Assembly: GCA_018417955.1 (NCBI GenBank)
Contig: JACTVC010000019.1
Span: forward strand, 744,001-808,000
Origin: Laccaria trichodermophora
Lineage: Eukaryota; Basidiomycota; Agaricomycetes; Agaricales; Hydnangiaceae
DNA length: 64,000 nucleotides
Direction: 5' to 3'
Below are positions 1-12,141 of the stretch, one piece after another. The notes under the pieces are model-generated. The model had not been told where the DNA came from. It made no database searches and was given only the letters and a program-made list of their open reading frames with translations. Position 1 is the first letter of the stretch. Each line of letters starts with the position of its first letter. The translations under genes were made by a program, and so were the position numbers.

Positions 1-541
1 TCCAAACTCCTACTGATTGAAACCACCCGCAGAATAACAAAGATGCGGGAGAACTGCTTGCAACAATTTGAATCCCACTGGGAATGCTTAGAACGGAATA
101 ACCAGGAAAGTAGCAATCCCAATCGTTACCACTGATTTCGAACCCTTTATTTCAACACTGAGTGCCGTCTCTCGCAGGAATACCACCTCTGCCGCAAACC
201 CGAACGAACACTCAACTCTTGCATGTTCGAGAAACTCGTGCGTCTCCTAGAGTTTCATTTGTAATATCCTCTTTTTGACTTTTCCTGGCCAACAGGGCCT
301 TACAAAAACGATCCCCGGCTCACCAGCAGGCCAACTACCGATACATGAAGTCCAAAACCCGATCTACAAGGGAATCCAGAAATGATGTTGGGTTTGCAGA
401 GGAGGTCATGGAATGGCATTAGAAGACTTTGTTAGAAAGTATGTATCTACTGAACGCTGGTCATCCGTAGACAGTTCCGAGTGAGGAGGAACCGAGTGTG
501 TCAGGGTTCAATAAAGTAAATTGAATTTCTAGAGTCGTGGC
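1..541. other. Intergenic/upstream stretch, no gene seen
   Basis: No open frame with recognisable protein content or splice structure is visible on either strand. It contains the upstream region of the lipoate ligase gene that starts at 542. No repeat or RNA gene was recognised. Confidence 0.5.
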
Positions 542-2129
542 ATGTCCACCCTCCTCCGCTTCCGCCCTCTCACCACGAGGAACACCGTAAGATCTTTCAC
601 CCTTAACACTCACCACCAACCGGACTTGGCGGTCAGCGCGCGACACGCAATTTACATCTCCAACTCTACAAACCCGTATTTCAACCTGACATTGGAGGAC
701 TGGTGCATACAACTCCTTCCCTTCTGCTCCTCCGATCACGACTCAAATTCAATAGGCTATTCAGACATAAATCCCCTTCGGACCCGCTCCTGCTCATATA
801 CCGCGACGAGCCGTGCGTCGTCATTGGCAGAAATCAGAACCCGTGGAAGGAGGTCAACTTCGACGCGCTACGTTCGCACCCAGGTGTTCCATTCCTAAGG
901 AGAAGGAGTGGGGGTGGGACGGTCTATCATGTAAGTCTTTCTATTCACTTTTCACCTCACATTTCTCCCTGATTAATGGGTGCTTCAGGACCTAGGCAAT
1001 ACAAACTTTTCCATCCACCTCCCACGCACCTCCTTTGACCGCCATGTAACGGCGCAGATCGTCTTACGCGCCGTGCGTTCGCTGGGTGTTGCGACGGCAG
1101 TTTTGAATGAGAGGAATGATATTTGTGTTGGGACTGATAAGATGAGTGGCGCTCCTTCATCGTGCCCCGCGTCTTGCAGGGTTTTTGGCCCTTCGAAACA
1201 TGCCTCTTACCCATGTTTTCTTGCCTTCCTCCTATACTTCATTTATTGAAAAAAGCAAGGCTGACAATGACATATTTGTAGACACGTCTCAGGCTCAGCC
1301 TACAAAATCGTAAATAAACGCGCCTATCACCATGGCACGATGCTCATCTCAACGCGGCTCGACACTTTGGGCGATTTATTACGTCCCAAGGATAAGGTAT
1401 GTATTCATCGCTTTGCTCCTAGAGAAGGCCCAGACGTAACATCGCTCATTTGAAGGATAGCATGGTTACAAAGGGCGTTGCATCCGTCCGCTCTCCTGTT
1501 TGCAACCTGCAGCAATACGACACCAATGTCACACATGAAGCGTTCACAGCCGCTGTTATTAATGAATTTCAAAAAGAGTATGGAGTAAACGAGCAAGTAA
1601 GCCTTTACGTTATATATATGTGTACTTAGTTCTCAAGAACCGGTTGCTCCTCTACTAGCCATGTATTGTCCACGAAACAGATGACATAAAAAACATCGAA
1701 TATATCCGAAAAGGCATGGCGGAGCTCCCTGTACCTCTTTCCCTCCCTCCCTGAACATCTCCCCAGGCTGATTGATACTCTGCTCCGCAGACATGGGATT
1801 GGGCCTATGGCCAAACGCCCGAATTCACATATACCATCAACCGTACATTCCCCTGGGGAGATGTTGTAAGCCCTTTACCCCCCTCCCCCTGTCCTAGACT
1901 TGTAATCGCCACCCTTCCGCAGTCTGCTGAAATTCGTGCAAAACATGGAGTCATCCTCGACTGCTCAATCAAAGCTGCGGGCACCTCACACGGGACAGTC
2001 CTCGAAGCGTTCGGTCAATCGTTTTACATAGGGAAACGCTATGGGTTTGTCCAGAATGATGAGGGTGCGGTGGATGAAGTGAAGGAGATTGCAGACGTGA
2101 AGCTGTGGTTAAGGGGTGCAATGTCTTGA
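542..2129 (+). CDS. AIM22: Lipoate-protein ligase (AIM22-like), mitochondrial
   Basis: The family attaches or transfers lipoate to E2 and H-protein subunits of mitochondrial 2-oxoacid dehydrogenases and the glycine cleavage system. Spliced exons give the family signatures in order: NPYFNLTLEDW near residue 45, CVVIGRNQNPWKEVN, the substrate-loop motif RRRSGGGTVYHDLGNTNFS, then VSGSAYKI and RAYHHGTML, and a C-terminal accessory region ending LWLRGAMS. Introns are short, for example one splitting the codon after LED (about 699-755), one after GGGTVYH, and one probably at about 1163-1281. That last donor is uncertain: a shorter exon would be expected to end at TDK, but the bases there read ATGAGT, so a GT some 20 bases on was chosen. 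The N-terminus is basic and serine-rich, which fits mitochondrial import. The stop is TGA at 2127-2129. Function is assigned from family motifs seen here; exact exon ends are inferred. Confidence 0.85.
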
Positions 2130-2320
2130 CTTTTGTTAGCTCACGGTATGAACAACGTAAATATCCAACTGTCGGCCTAGGTTGTTCAGTGTTTCTAAGA
2201 ATCAAGGGAGTTGCAGCTTATCTTATTTTAATGGCCCTTGTGTTTGGTCCAGCTTTAGATCATACGCTCATGATCATGTCTACTCTATCGCATCGCATTC
2301 TCTCGTACAGCAATAAACCA

Positions 2321-4974
2321 CATGCCCTTCTTTGCCCATGCATCAGGTTTTACCATCAAAGACGGACATATGTATGAAGTGGGTGGGGACGTCAACATCC
2401 ACTTCGCGATGCGTGCAGAATCTATCGGTTGGTTCGGAATCTCAACTTTGTCAATGAACTTATTGAACGAAGTACTTATTTAGCGCCCATTGCAACACAA
2501 TTACTGGGAAAACGGAAAGAACCTGATCTCGACAAAGGTGATGCGGAAGCAGATGGACCCAGAAAGAGATTTAGAGAAATTCACGATGAAACTTCGGACG
2601 GCCTAATGGTTCGCTTCTTGTCATGCATGAAACATTCCCCTTGACGAATTTCTTTGCCGTTTCATAGATTGTACATCCAAAGGACATAGACTTGCGTAGA
2701 CAACTGACAAGTGGTTCCAACTACCGCACACACTCGGCGTTCTACAAAGGGCGCGTTGTGGCGGTCAAGGTTTTTGATGGTCCTCACGCCAAGCAGGTAA
2801 AAAAAATCTCATTCCACTCGGATGATGTATCAAGCGTAATTTTTGCAGAGTTGGAAGCACAATCTTACATTGACTAAAAACTTTCTGTGAATATCATCTA
2901 CGATTTTTCGTATCTTCCAATGACACGCTCAAAACCCAGCCATTCCAATGTCCCAAAAGTTGTCGGGATTTCTGGCGAAAACATATCAGAAACCCCATTT
3001 ATTGTTTTTCATGGAAGTGAGTTTCTAGCATTCTCTTCAACGCATTATACTTATGGGGAGATCAGTACCTGACAGAAAAATGAATTCGTTGTTAGCCAAA
3101 GCGTTGCGTACCGATCTGAATAAGAGTGTTCAGCTCTCGATGAAAACGGTCAGTTACCTTGTCGGCGATGGTGATGTGCCCTAACGACGCACATGACACC
3201 AGGTCAAAGGGCTCGCGGTATGGAAGGCTCTGTTTCAGCCATGCCTTGTCTGAAATACGTTTTCTGGTATACCAGGCAGGACTGAGTTACATGGAATCTC
3301 GGAATCTTCTATCGAAGGGAATTGTTAGCAATCTGAACCAGGAGGTGGGTTTATAAGGTTAGCCTTTCGCACTGAGAAGAGTCTTACTTTCGAGGGTCAG
3401 AACTTCGACATCTTCGCTGGTGGCAGCGATGAGCCAGTTCTTTCCATCCACTTACCGGTTACCACTGCTCGTGGACCCCATCCGGCTCCACCTCTTTACC
3501 ATACAGAAGACCACCGCGTTGGGACCGAAATATTGAGCGGGCTCTGTCAAAAAGTTCGTATTCTTTCTAAGATAGACAAGCCTACCCATCGCTGAGACAG
3601 GCATCTTCTCCCACTCCAGCTGTTTTCGGAGGTCAACTCCATCCTCTATGGTACGGTCTTTATTTCCAAGTTTTTTTCTACAGACACTGAAATTCAATGA
3701 CAGATGATTCTCCAGAGAGGGAACTCGACGCCGACGATTTCGTTGACAATCACTCAAGTGCAAGGGTCTTTAAAACCAATCGGGAAGGCCACTCAAACGT
3801 CGCCGGCGACGTTCCGAGCTCGACGGAAGTGGGAACATCTCATAAAACACCTCGGCGTGAGGTGCGGTGGAAACTTGATAAGAGTGCAAGCACTCGAAGC
3901 CTCGAGTCTATAGTGCGCCGTTTCGAGGACTACTTGGACTGCGTTTCTGGCGAAGATGCAAATTCTCCCCTCCGTCGTATCGCAGCGTCACCTCATAAAT
4001 GGGTCTCCCATCGTTGTCCTGGGTATCTTCGCGAGGAGATAGCCCTCACAGCAGATGTATCAAGAAGCGTTGTTATTGCTCACCAATACCCCAGTGAAAG
4101 CGAGATTTGCACAATATGCGGCCAGCTTGTTCAATATCCTCGCAATCCAGTGCCTCATAGGTTTTCTGCGCAAAGTTGGGCTATCTGGCAACGTGAGTTT
4201 GATCGTTTGCGACGCCAGTATTGGTATGTGCCTAATCACCTTCGTCTCTTCTTGTTGCAGCCGATTCAGCCAGACCAAGGTTAGCAACCACAGTCGTTAG
4301 CGCCACTACGAGCAGTTCCACTATGCAACCTATCTCGTGTCTGAATTCTCACATCCTTTCGCAATCCTCGTCCACAACGGACAACCATCATTCTCGATCC
4401 CCTCTTGATTTTTCAATCCCAATTTTATCTAATGGCGATGGACGCGTTGATCGCATGATACCACAGCAGGCGGATTTCTGTTTTAGCCAGAACATTGGTG
4501 TCGCTTTACAGCCTTTGCCCACAATGCCCGATGATTATTCTCAATCTTCTCCTACTCGCGCACTTTCAACATCACCCATTCGCGTTGTTAGTCTTATGAC
4601 GCCATGGCCAGAGAGCGCTGATTTTACGCAGACCAATGCAGGTGATTCTGCTGTCACACATGTGGCCCAATCGAAAGCGACACAGTGTGCTCCCGTACAG
4701 CGTCTAAAGATAGCCAGTCAAGCAATCAAGAAAGCGTTTGAGCGGCGCAGGAGATACGCAGTCACGTTCAAATGCGACTGGCCAGGATGTGTTAGCAGTT
4801 TCTCCACGAAGCACAACCTCCGCAGTGGGTGGATCTTCTATCAATGCTCTGTTCTACTGATATCCCATCTTCCTAGTTCATCTCAATTCACACCTTGGGA
4901 TCCGATATTATCAAGCGCACTCTCACCGTCGCGCGCGTCCTCACCCGACATCGCAAGAAGTGTCATACCGCTGA
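2321..4974 (+). CDS. Basidiomycete kinase-like protein with C-terminal C2H2 zinc finger (possibly decayed)
   Basis: The start MPFFAHASGFTIKDGHMYEVG resembles openings common in an agaricomycete kinase-like family. Next comes an acidic linker, then IVHPKDIDLRRQ and a kinase beta-strand VVAVKVF with its lysine, followed by SNVPKVVGISGE and ETPFIVFHG. I cannot find an HRD catalytic loop or a DFG motif; the corresponding stretch reads SYMESRNLL...NFDIFAGG, so it is probably a pseudokinase. A second conserved region is HRCPGYLREEI...EICTICGQLV. After an intron at about 4192-4260 the frame runs through a Ser/Thr-rich segment to CDWPGCVSSFSTKHNLRIHL, a C-x4-C-x12-H-x3-H finger formed by splicing about 4834-4878. 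The stop is 4972-4974. Several junctions (near 2425, 3000-3100 and 4130) need weak splice sites, so some frames may be broken. Its role is unknown. Confidence 0.5.
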
Positions 4975-5455
4975 CAGCAACTGATTTACGTGGAGATATA
5001 TCTATTTGTGCCAAAATGGCTTCGTTTTCTTATTCTCATCTTCATAGATTTCTTATACACGTCGTTTATGTGTAAAGTACTCGCCTTATTCTGACCCAAT
5101 CCAGGCTCATCCATCAAACTCCCCTTCGTCCACCCTCTAGTATTTAACATAATGAATTGAACCCATTAGCGACCGGTTCGAGTCTATCAAAATCCAGTGT
5201 GCAAAGCAAAGGAACGCGCGAGGTACTTCATTTGCGATTTTTATTTGATCGTCGAGTTTCCTTCAAGGTGCATACGAAATCTGACAATTATAAAATAAGC
5301 CTACAGCATTGAAGCAACGGGGTATGGACACAGTCTACAAACGTCATTGTAATCGAAGTGATGCGTTGCGTCGACTCATATGCCCATTACAGTTGTCTAC
5401 TTGTAAGCCATTTTGAATTGAGCTTGCCCAACCGTCCGTCGCCTCTTTTATTTCC
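4975..5455. other. Convergent intergenic region
   Basis: This lies between two convergent genes, the kinase-like gene on + and the ARID gene on -. No gene, RNA or repeat was recognised; it presumably holds both 3' ends. Confidence 0.5.
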
Positions 5456-6860
5456 CTAGACATATTTTGAAGCATGTCGACAGTAGTAATATAACGAGTT
5501 TCTCCAAAACTTTTCTGTTGCACAACGATGCAGATCTAGACACGCGCTCGTTAGATCGGAAGCAGGGGGGAAATCAATACACACAGTAGCGACCAGTCTT
5601 CTAATCAGGTCTTCTTCGCCAAACAGCACTAGGTAAGCCGCCAGCTTCGGCTGAAGCTCAGTGCACTGGGTACTGACGGCGTCAAGCAAAGTATCATGCT
5701 CGGTTTGGCCCTCAGCAGGAACATCCACAGGAGCCATGGATGGGATAACTATGATCCTCGTAAGACTCAACAAACCAGTTGGCACCATCAGCAAAGACGT
5801 ACTCGTGGTCATGACCTCTTGCTCTACGTTCCGTAGGAAATCAAGGGCCTTCTCGAGGCATTCCTTCGTGATTTGCATCGGTTGGATTAGTGGGCCTGGT
5901 TGCGGCAACCCATGCTGAAGGTGTTGAGACAGTGGATTGTCAGGAGAACTATTGCCCTGTAAGGGGTCTAGCTCAGACGCAGCAGCTGGGTTTTTCTGAG
6001 CAACTGAGCCCTCCAAAAGCAAGCTGTTGGCCAGGTTCTCCGCCAGATGGTCCATCTGATCCCCCAATCCTTGAGCATCATTCGGTCGCGGGATTTGAGG
6101 CTGTTGGTGTGCAAACGGTATTTGGGGCCATCCGTCCGTGGTCCGTTTTATCTCCACAAGCATCTTCTGCAGCATTTCGAGGGTAGCAATAAAACGACTT
6201 GCTCCATAACTTTTCTGTTGCGCAACGGCGCAGATCTACGGCGCCTGGTTAGATGGAAACTGGGGAGACAATTATCATCACACACAATAGCAGCCATTCT
6301 CTTTATTGGTTCATCTTTGCCAGTAAACACCAAATACATCGCAAGCTTCGGCTCAATCTCTAGACACTGGTTATGGAGGGTGTTGAGCAAACTAAGATAC
6401 TCAGCTTGGCGTTCCAAAGGAACGTCGACGGTAGGCATCCCTGGAATAGCTATACTCATAAGAATGAGCCCAACCTCCTACAGCTGACAATCACTTACTA
6501 GTGGTGTTGAACCCTCGCTTGACATTCTGCACAAACTGCTGCGACTTCTCTAGCAGTTCTTTCGTTGGTCGCATAGTTTGCATCGGCGGGCCCTGTTGCA
6601 GCGGTCTCTGCTGGGGCTGTCGGTTGTCTAGAAAATTATTGCCTTCCAAGAGGTTGAGCCCGTTCTGTTGCTGTAAAAAATGATGATGTCCTAGTGAGAC
6701 AGCTGGATTTTGCTGCATGGCTGGCCTCCCGAATGGAAGTTGTTGACCAAGTCCTCCACCAGATGGTCCATTCTGATCACCCGATCCTTGAGGATCGTTC
6801 TGGTTTGTTGGGCGGAACCGGCTTTGGAAAGATTTCTGCTCGGCGTAGGTCCGCTGCAAG
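5456..6860 (-). repeat. 700-bp tandem duplication of the ARID gene 3' end
   Basis: Two diverged copies lie head to tail. Landmarks recur 700 bp apart, for example the TTTTCTGTTG block ending at 5520 and again at 6220. Each copy encodes NDxQGxGDQ..., then QNPA, an MQ..TKE(L/C)LEK segment, an intron in the same phase and position, then (P/A)xVDVP, ExKLAxYLV and CATEK(L/F)W. The introns are 50 and 57 nt. The last exon of the upstream copy is one base longer than that of the downstream copy, which shifts its frame. Confidence 0.8.
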
Positions 6861-7808
6861 TTGGCTCGATTTGCTTCCACAAACGTGATAATTTTCTCCG
6901 GAACCCCGCGTTGATGCAAATCAGAGACCGTCATGTGAGCATAAGTAAGAATATTTTGCATCATCTGAGGCGATATCTGCGCAGGATTCCTAGGCACCTG
7001 CGCCTGCGCCTTCATCCGTGCCTCGACCACTGTGGTTATATAATAGTGGTCAAAAGCGGCCAGGAGCTCTTTATAAATGTGGGCAAGTTGCTGTGCGACT
7101 CCTGGTCCAGATTTTGCTGGTTCCGTTTCAGTTCCAGAAAACTGAACAAATCCCATACGCCCCCCAATAACGTCCCAAAGCGCTTTCTGTTCCACCTTGA
7201 GTAAAATCTGCAAGCCATACACTTTACATGGTTCGGGAAGAGACGACGCACCTGACTGAAACCGAATTCGAGCATCACGTTCCTGTGGAGCTGATAAAGG
7301 TCGACTGGCCTATTGTCAATTTGTAGCTGGCGTAAGTTGACATTCATGTTCTTTTTGGCGCAATAAGCCCTAAATGCTTGCTCGAAGCGGGTTTTGTCCA
7401 ATGGTGGAGGAAAGGGATTTATCCTTGTCTGGCCTTGTTGGGGAGTCGCTGCGTTGACACTCATGTTCGGTACTTCCCCCGTTGCTGCAAAACCAATTGA
7501 CAGGTGTTGCGGCTGGTTGGAAGCAGAATCATGCGATCTCTGTCGTTGTTGACTCGGACCAAGATCCCGACCAGATGGGAGGACAGATTGTTGTTGTTCC
7601 TGTCTTTGTACAGGCGCAACATCCTGGCTTCCCAACAGATTGGGAATCTATGAACATAAGTCAGTAAACACAAATCTGAATCAAGCATATTATTGAAAGG
7701 ATGAACAAGGATTAGTTTGAGAGAGTGCAGATAGAACAAGGCCCGGAATTTGCGATAAGGATTTACTAAACATACCTGGGGAGGCGTAGTTTCCTGAGAA
7801 GCAGGCAT
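5456..7808 (-). CDS. ARID/BRIGHT-domain protein, SWI1-like chromatin factor
   Basis: The ARID domain binds DNA and is typical of the SWI1/ARID1 subunit of SWI/SNF remodellers. Exon 1 (7776-7808) encodes MPASQETTPPQ. An intron runs to about 7650, followed by a Gln-rich stretch. The ARID domain then begins LDKTRFEQAFRAYCAKKN, continues with VDLYQLHRNVMLEFGF, is interrupted by a short intron, and resumes KALWDVIGGRMGFVQFSG...VAQQLAHIYKELLAAFDHYYI. Downstream are an alpha-helical segment and Gln/Pro/Asn-rich sequence. The 3' part is present twice as a 700-bp tandem copy (separate entry). The terminal copy stays open to TAG at 5456-5458. The upstream copy carries a net +1 base in its last exon, so the protein may instead stop near 6078 or 6148. 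Membership of SWI/SNF is inferred from the domain alone; other ARID proteins exist. Confidence 0.7.
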
Positions 7809-8737
7809 ATCAAGGCTTCTGTGGTCAAGGTTGTTGTCTTAAAGATGACTATCTTCTGAAAAACAAGAGGTTAGTCTACGTGACTATGTGGGGCTCGCAC
7901 AGATTTTCCAGGAAACACCTTGGGGCACTAAGTGGTTTGGAGACCTGGGCGTTATGTAAGAGGGAAGAACTCGCTCTCGGGGGCTTTTAGAGTGTGTTTT
8001 GGCGCTCATGGCTCGTGCTGTGAGTCAACTGCGTGTCGGCTCCGGCCTCCGGGTGTAGAGCGTCCAATAAGCTTGAATTTCTACGCGGCTGCGTCATCTC
8101 CATTTCGGTTGATGTTGAAACTACAAGAGCGCATGGAGGCCAATTAGAGAGTTGCATTGTTCCAGCCAACTGCATAATCGTACTAGGACCACATCTGAAA
8201 TTTCACTTTGCGCCTTTGTTTGTGCATAAACATCCGTTTTAGGCCGTGGCTATGATGCCCATGCGCGCGCTGCCCATTGCTCCACGTTCTAGCGCCGTTT
8301 CGGTAGTTGCTCCAAACGCTCCAAGCCCGCCCCGCACGTCATAAGGGTGGAGCGGTTGGAACTTGGAAGGGCGTTCTACCCAATACAGTTGTTTGTACAA
8401 ATAAAGGCGCACAAAGTAAAATTTAGATATGGTCTACGATTATGCAGTTAGCTGTCAAACATTCAAGTTCGCGAGAATCAAAAAATATTTGCATTGCATT
8501 GTAAGTTTCAAGTTGTCAAGGTGTGATTTGAGGTTGTCAAGTTGTGTGTGTCAAGTTGTTGTCGAGTTGTAAAATTACTGTAAAGACGTTCAGTTCAACT
8601 ATCACGTGAGTTGTTTCTGTTAGCGAAGGGACTGGGAAGAAAAAATTCGGAAATTTGATCCAACTGGAAAGCAAGAACACGTGAATTAAAAGATATAAGT
8701 ATTCCAATCATAATAAGACGTTATCGTTTTGTGAACC
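7809..8737. other. Intergenic region with TCAAGTTGT-type short repeats
   Basis: This stretch holds the upstream region of the ARID gene and the 3' flank of the sugar-kinase gene. At about 8505-8570 there is an imperfect run of TCAAGTTGT/GGTTGTCAAG units. No coding region was recognised. Confidence 0.5.
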
Positions 8738-10542
8738 TTAGGAATCAAGCCAACCAGCCTGAACCATTTCAGCAGCCAATCCAGCCCAATTACGTTGCCT
8801 AGCTTTCCGACCAGCCAACTCCGTTGCAAATCTAAATCACGCAACATTATCAGAGCACTGCGAACAAAAAGGGTGAAGCAACGAACCGTAAACATTCATC
8901 TAAACGCCACCGACCACGTTCAGATTCTGACGACGTTCCTGCGTCCTCCCCGGACCAAGAAGGGGTATAAGGAGACCCAGGACATATCCTCCGACTAAGC
9001 GCGAAAATCATCCCCGCAATAAACGCGTCCTGCGACCCAACCTCATCAATCACTTCATTGTCCATATCATTCTCCCCTCCAGGCGTCTCAGTCCCCTGCG
9101 AGTCGTTGTCATCGTCTTCCGTGGTATATTGGCCACTCGAATTATGCCCTTGCCCACCACGCGAATGCGCCGGGGCCCTCCGATACGATTTATCCGAGTG
9201 CCCAATCCCACTGTCATTCCCACCGTCTGACAAATAGTGGCTGTCCCCCGCTGTGAAAGCGCTGGACGACGGCGTTCGGCTTCGTGGTCCCCCAGCCCAG
9301 AAATCGCTGCCACTCCTTACGGATCGTAACTCCGTGACAGTTCCGGAGGGTTGATTTCGGTGTTGTTGAGCACCAGCAGCACCGTTGGTCTTCAGCGGCT
9401 TCTCTTCAACCCAACCAGAGCTTTGGAAGTACTCTTTCGTTGGCAGAGATAAGACAGCGGAACCCTCAGAACCCCAATGGGCGACAAGGAGGGCATGAGG
9501 AGGCGCGATGGAGACCAAGGAGAGCAGAAACGCTCTTGGCGTCGTGGCGTAATGAGGCGAGTGAGCCTGAGCATAGTGCTTATTCAAAAAAAGCACGTCC
9601 GCATGGGGTATTAGCTATGTATGCACATGGATCAGCTCTCCCTCTGTTCAGAGTATAATTCAAAGCAAAGATTCACACCGCTTCGACGCCTTGTCTTCCT
9701 TTGCGACCCACATCGACGCTAAAAACACAATGGCTTCGCCACTTGCGTTCTCGCGCTAACCCATCCAAGCCAGTCATGTTACTTAACGTGGTTTTTACTG
9801 ACCGGCCTTCAAAATGGAGCCAGTCGAACGGAGCTGGGCTTTTTGGATTGAAGAGGATTGGAGGACGCGGTCCAGATTGAGATGCTCGAGGTGTTGAACC
9901 TGAAGGAGGGGTTGAAGGATAGCTTGGTATATTTGGGCTATTTGTTGGTTCTATTGGTGGGTAGTTTTCTGGAGCGAGGAGCGGCCCTAGCAGAGACACG
10001 AAATCCTCGTGCGTGATATCTGGTAGAGGGTTATGGTTCACGACCGTCCTTGTATCACCTTCCGCTTTCCGTGCGTTCAATAAGGATGTAATTTAAGAAT
10101 CTAATGTCACGCAACATACCGGAATGCAGTACCCAAGCGCTTGGGACGCCAGCATTGTCCCAAATCTTGCAGTACCGCGTCATTACACCCTCGTTTTCCA
10201 AGTCTTTCAGAACCATCTTTCCCTCATCATTTCCGCCTAAAGGTGCGACCAGGACTGCCTCGACATTCGGAAATTGAGCCAAGAGAGAGAGCACCTTGTG
10301 AAAACAGACGTTCAACGACGCCAACGCGGTTGAACCCAAGAAAAACGTACAGTATTCGCGGAGCCACCTCGGGTCTTTTGCACAGAATGAGCTCGAACTA
10401 CAGTTGAAGGCGTAGGGTGACATGGGACGGAGAGGGTGTGTGTCAGAAACAAGGTGCCCGAGGCCACGACACGAAGAGACCTGGAATTGTTAGGCGGAGG
10501 GAAATTTTGGTCTGCATGGGTGTCGCGTCGTAATTTAGCCAT
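8738..10542 (-). CDS. PfkB-family sugar kinase (ketohexokinase-like)
   Basis: PfkB enzymes phosphorylate sugars or nucleosides with ATP in the cytosol; this one resembles ketohexokinase. Spliced exons read VVASGTLFLTHTLSVP near residue 30, the substrate-side motif RGGSANT, then NVEAVLVAPLGGNDEGKMV and DTRTVVNHNPLPDI. These are followed by PFDWLHFEGRS, VFSVDVGRKG, the intron-joined LIPHADVLFLNKHYAQ, and LLVAHWGSEGS. The C-terminal PfkB signature is D-EVGSQDAFIAGMIFALSRR. The catalytic Asp is present but the usual GAGD reads GSQD. A Ser/Gly/Asp-rich insert of about 100 residues separates the last two motifs. The final exon, after a splice near 8832, gives FATELAGRKARQRNWAGLAA and ends at 8738. 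The start at 10542 (MAKLRRDT) is the first in-frame Met; a shorter start is possible. The natural substrate is unknown. Confidence 0.75.
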
Positions 10543-10689
10543 GTCCGGGGTATGGGTATCGTGGACGACGTTGTGTTGAAAAATGGAAAAACAAAAACAA
10601 CTCATCCAGGAATAGGCGCTCATGAACCCTTGCCAAGCTTTCAAAATTACTACAACTTTAAGCATACTTTTGACAGATTATGACAATGT

Positions 10690-12036
10690 CTATTCCATCT
10701 CTACATCACCATCTTCATCCTCACTTCCATCTACACTCTCCCATTCGCCCCCTTCCTCATCATTTCCGTCTTCCAATGGCGAGGAAGCGATACCTAGAGC
10801 ATCTAATTTCGTTATTAGCTCTTTGACATGCTCTAGCAATGGTTGATCGGGATGCTCTTGGTTTCGGTGCAGCTTCAAAACATGTAAGTATTACGTCGTG
10901 TCGGAAAAAAAAATCACTCACCACTTGACAGGTTTCCAGACAGTCTCGTGAGTCTTTCGCGAGCTCTTGCCATGTCAGTTCGTCCAACGTTCCTCCACTC
11001 TCTTGCGCTTGTTCTGACATGAGGAAGAAACACCAACCTTCAAGGTACCACGCCTCAACGTCTTGGTCGTCAGAGGACATGATTCCATGAAGAACGAGCA
11101 ATGCAGGGGTATATAGCGCCAACTCGAGGAAGAGTCGAACGAGAGCCAGGCGATTTGGTATCGGTGGTAGCTTTGGATCGTCTACATCATACTTGATGAA
11201 AGTACTTTGAACAGCAACCTGGCAACTTACCTGCTTCAAGGTCCTTCCATGCCATCCATGCTTGCTCAAGACATTGCTTGGCGTCATCAGGCCGCTGTTG
11301 TGACATTCGCACCGAGGCAAGTGCTTGGAGTGCTTCTGGGTTATTAGGATCTGTTTGCAGAGCAAACGTCAGGAGATCTTCGCAAGTCTTCTCTGCTTCA
11401 GGTTCAAAGCTGAACCACAATCAGAACATGTCTTGAGCATCAACAAATCTGGACGCGTACCAAAGATCGTAAGATGGGTCCATCCAAATCTCGACTTGGC
11501 CCACAAGAGCTCTGACAATATTGCTCTTGATTTCAACTTCATCATTCCTACCAGCATCATCCAACGCACGATCCTTCCCTTTGAGTTGTCCCATAAGAAT
11601 AGTAACGGCCGCTCCGTAATGCTGCAACGCTGATCGAGGATCGCCATCGCTCAACTGCGCTAGATACAGATGCGCCGAAGGGGGAGGCACCGACTTGGGA
11701 TCGGGGGACAATAATGATTGGAATGCCTGCATTGATAAAATCTTCAAATCCGGGTACGCAATTGAGAGAACATATACACACCTCTTTCGCACCTTCTACT
11801 TCCCCCGTCTCTAGTAAAGCTACACCGAGCATCTCTTTCGCCTCTGCATTGCTAGGTTCTTGCTCCAGGATGCGATGTATAAAACGCAGGGCAAGGTCGT
11901 AGTCACATTGCACAATCAACGATTGTGCCTTTTCGAGCAAAGACGTTATTGAAGGCGCGTTTGAGGCCGTCGCATGTTGGGTCGGTGGATCCGTGGCTTT
12001 TGAGTGCGCTTTTTTCTTTGGTTTCGTGCGTCCCAT
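10690..12036 (-). CDS. ACL4: ACL4-like TPR chaperone for ribosomal protein L4
   Basis: In yeast Acl4 binds newly made Rpl4 and escorts it to the pre-60S particle. The protein starts MGRTKPKKKAHSKA at 12036, a basic lead that could act in nuclear targeting. TPR helices follow: ITSLLEKAQSLIVQCDYDLA, ILEQEPSNAEAKEMLGVALL, PSAHLYLAQLSDGDPRSALQ and LLTFALQTDPNNPEALQALA. It continues with QQRPDDAKQCLEQAW, then ELALYTPALLVLHGIMSSDD and AWYLEGWCFFLM. The C-terminus is strongly acidic (DGNDEEGGEWESVDGSEDED), as in the family. At least five short introns interrupt it, including one after EVEGAKE. Identification rests on the arrangement of an N-terminal basic tail, TPR core and acidic tail plus overall resemblance; another TPR protein is less likely. 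Confidence 0.7.
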
Positions 12037-12141
12037 GAAAGCGAAGATTGAGAAAAATCTAGTCACGTGTCCGAGTCTTTGAGTTTCTCAACAACAACCA
12101 TCGTTTTTGTGCTTTTCAACTACTTTGACCACAGTTAAGCC

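Noticed and set aside
8505..8570. Relic of the 2.9-kb element family
   Set aside because: The AAGTTGT-rich run recalls its subterminal motif, but no terminal inverted repeat lies nearby and the units are too short to assign.
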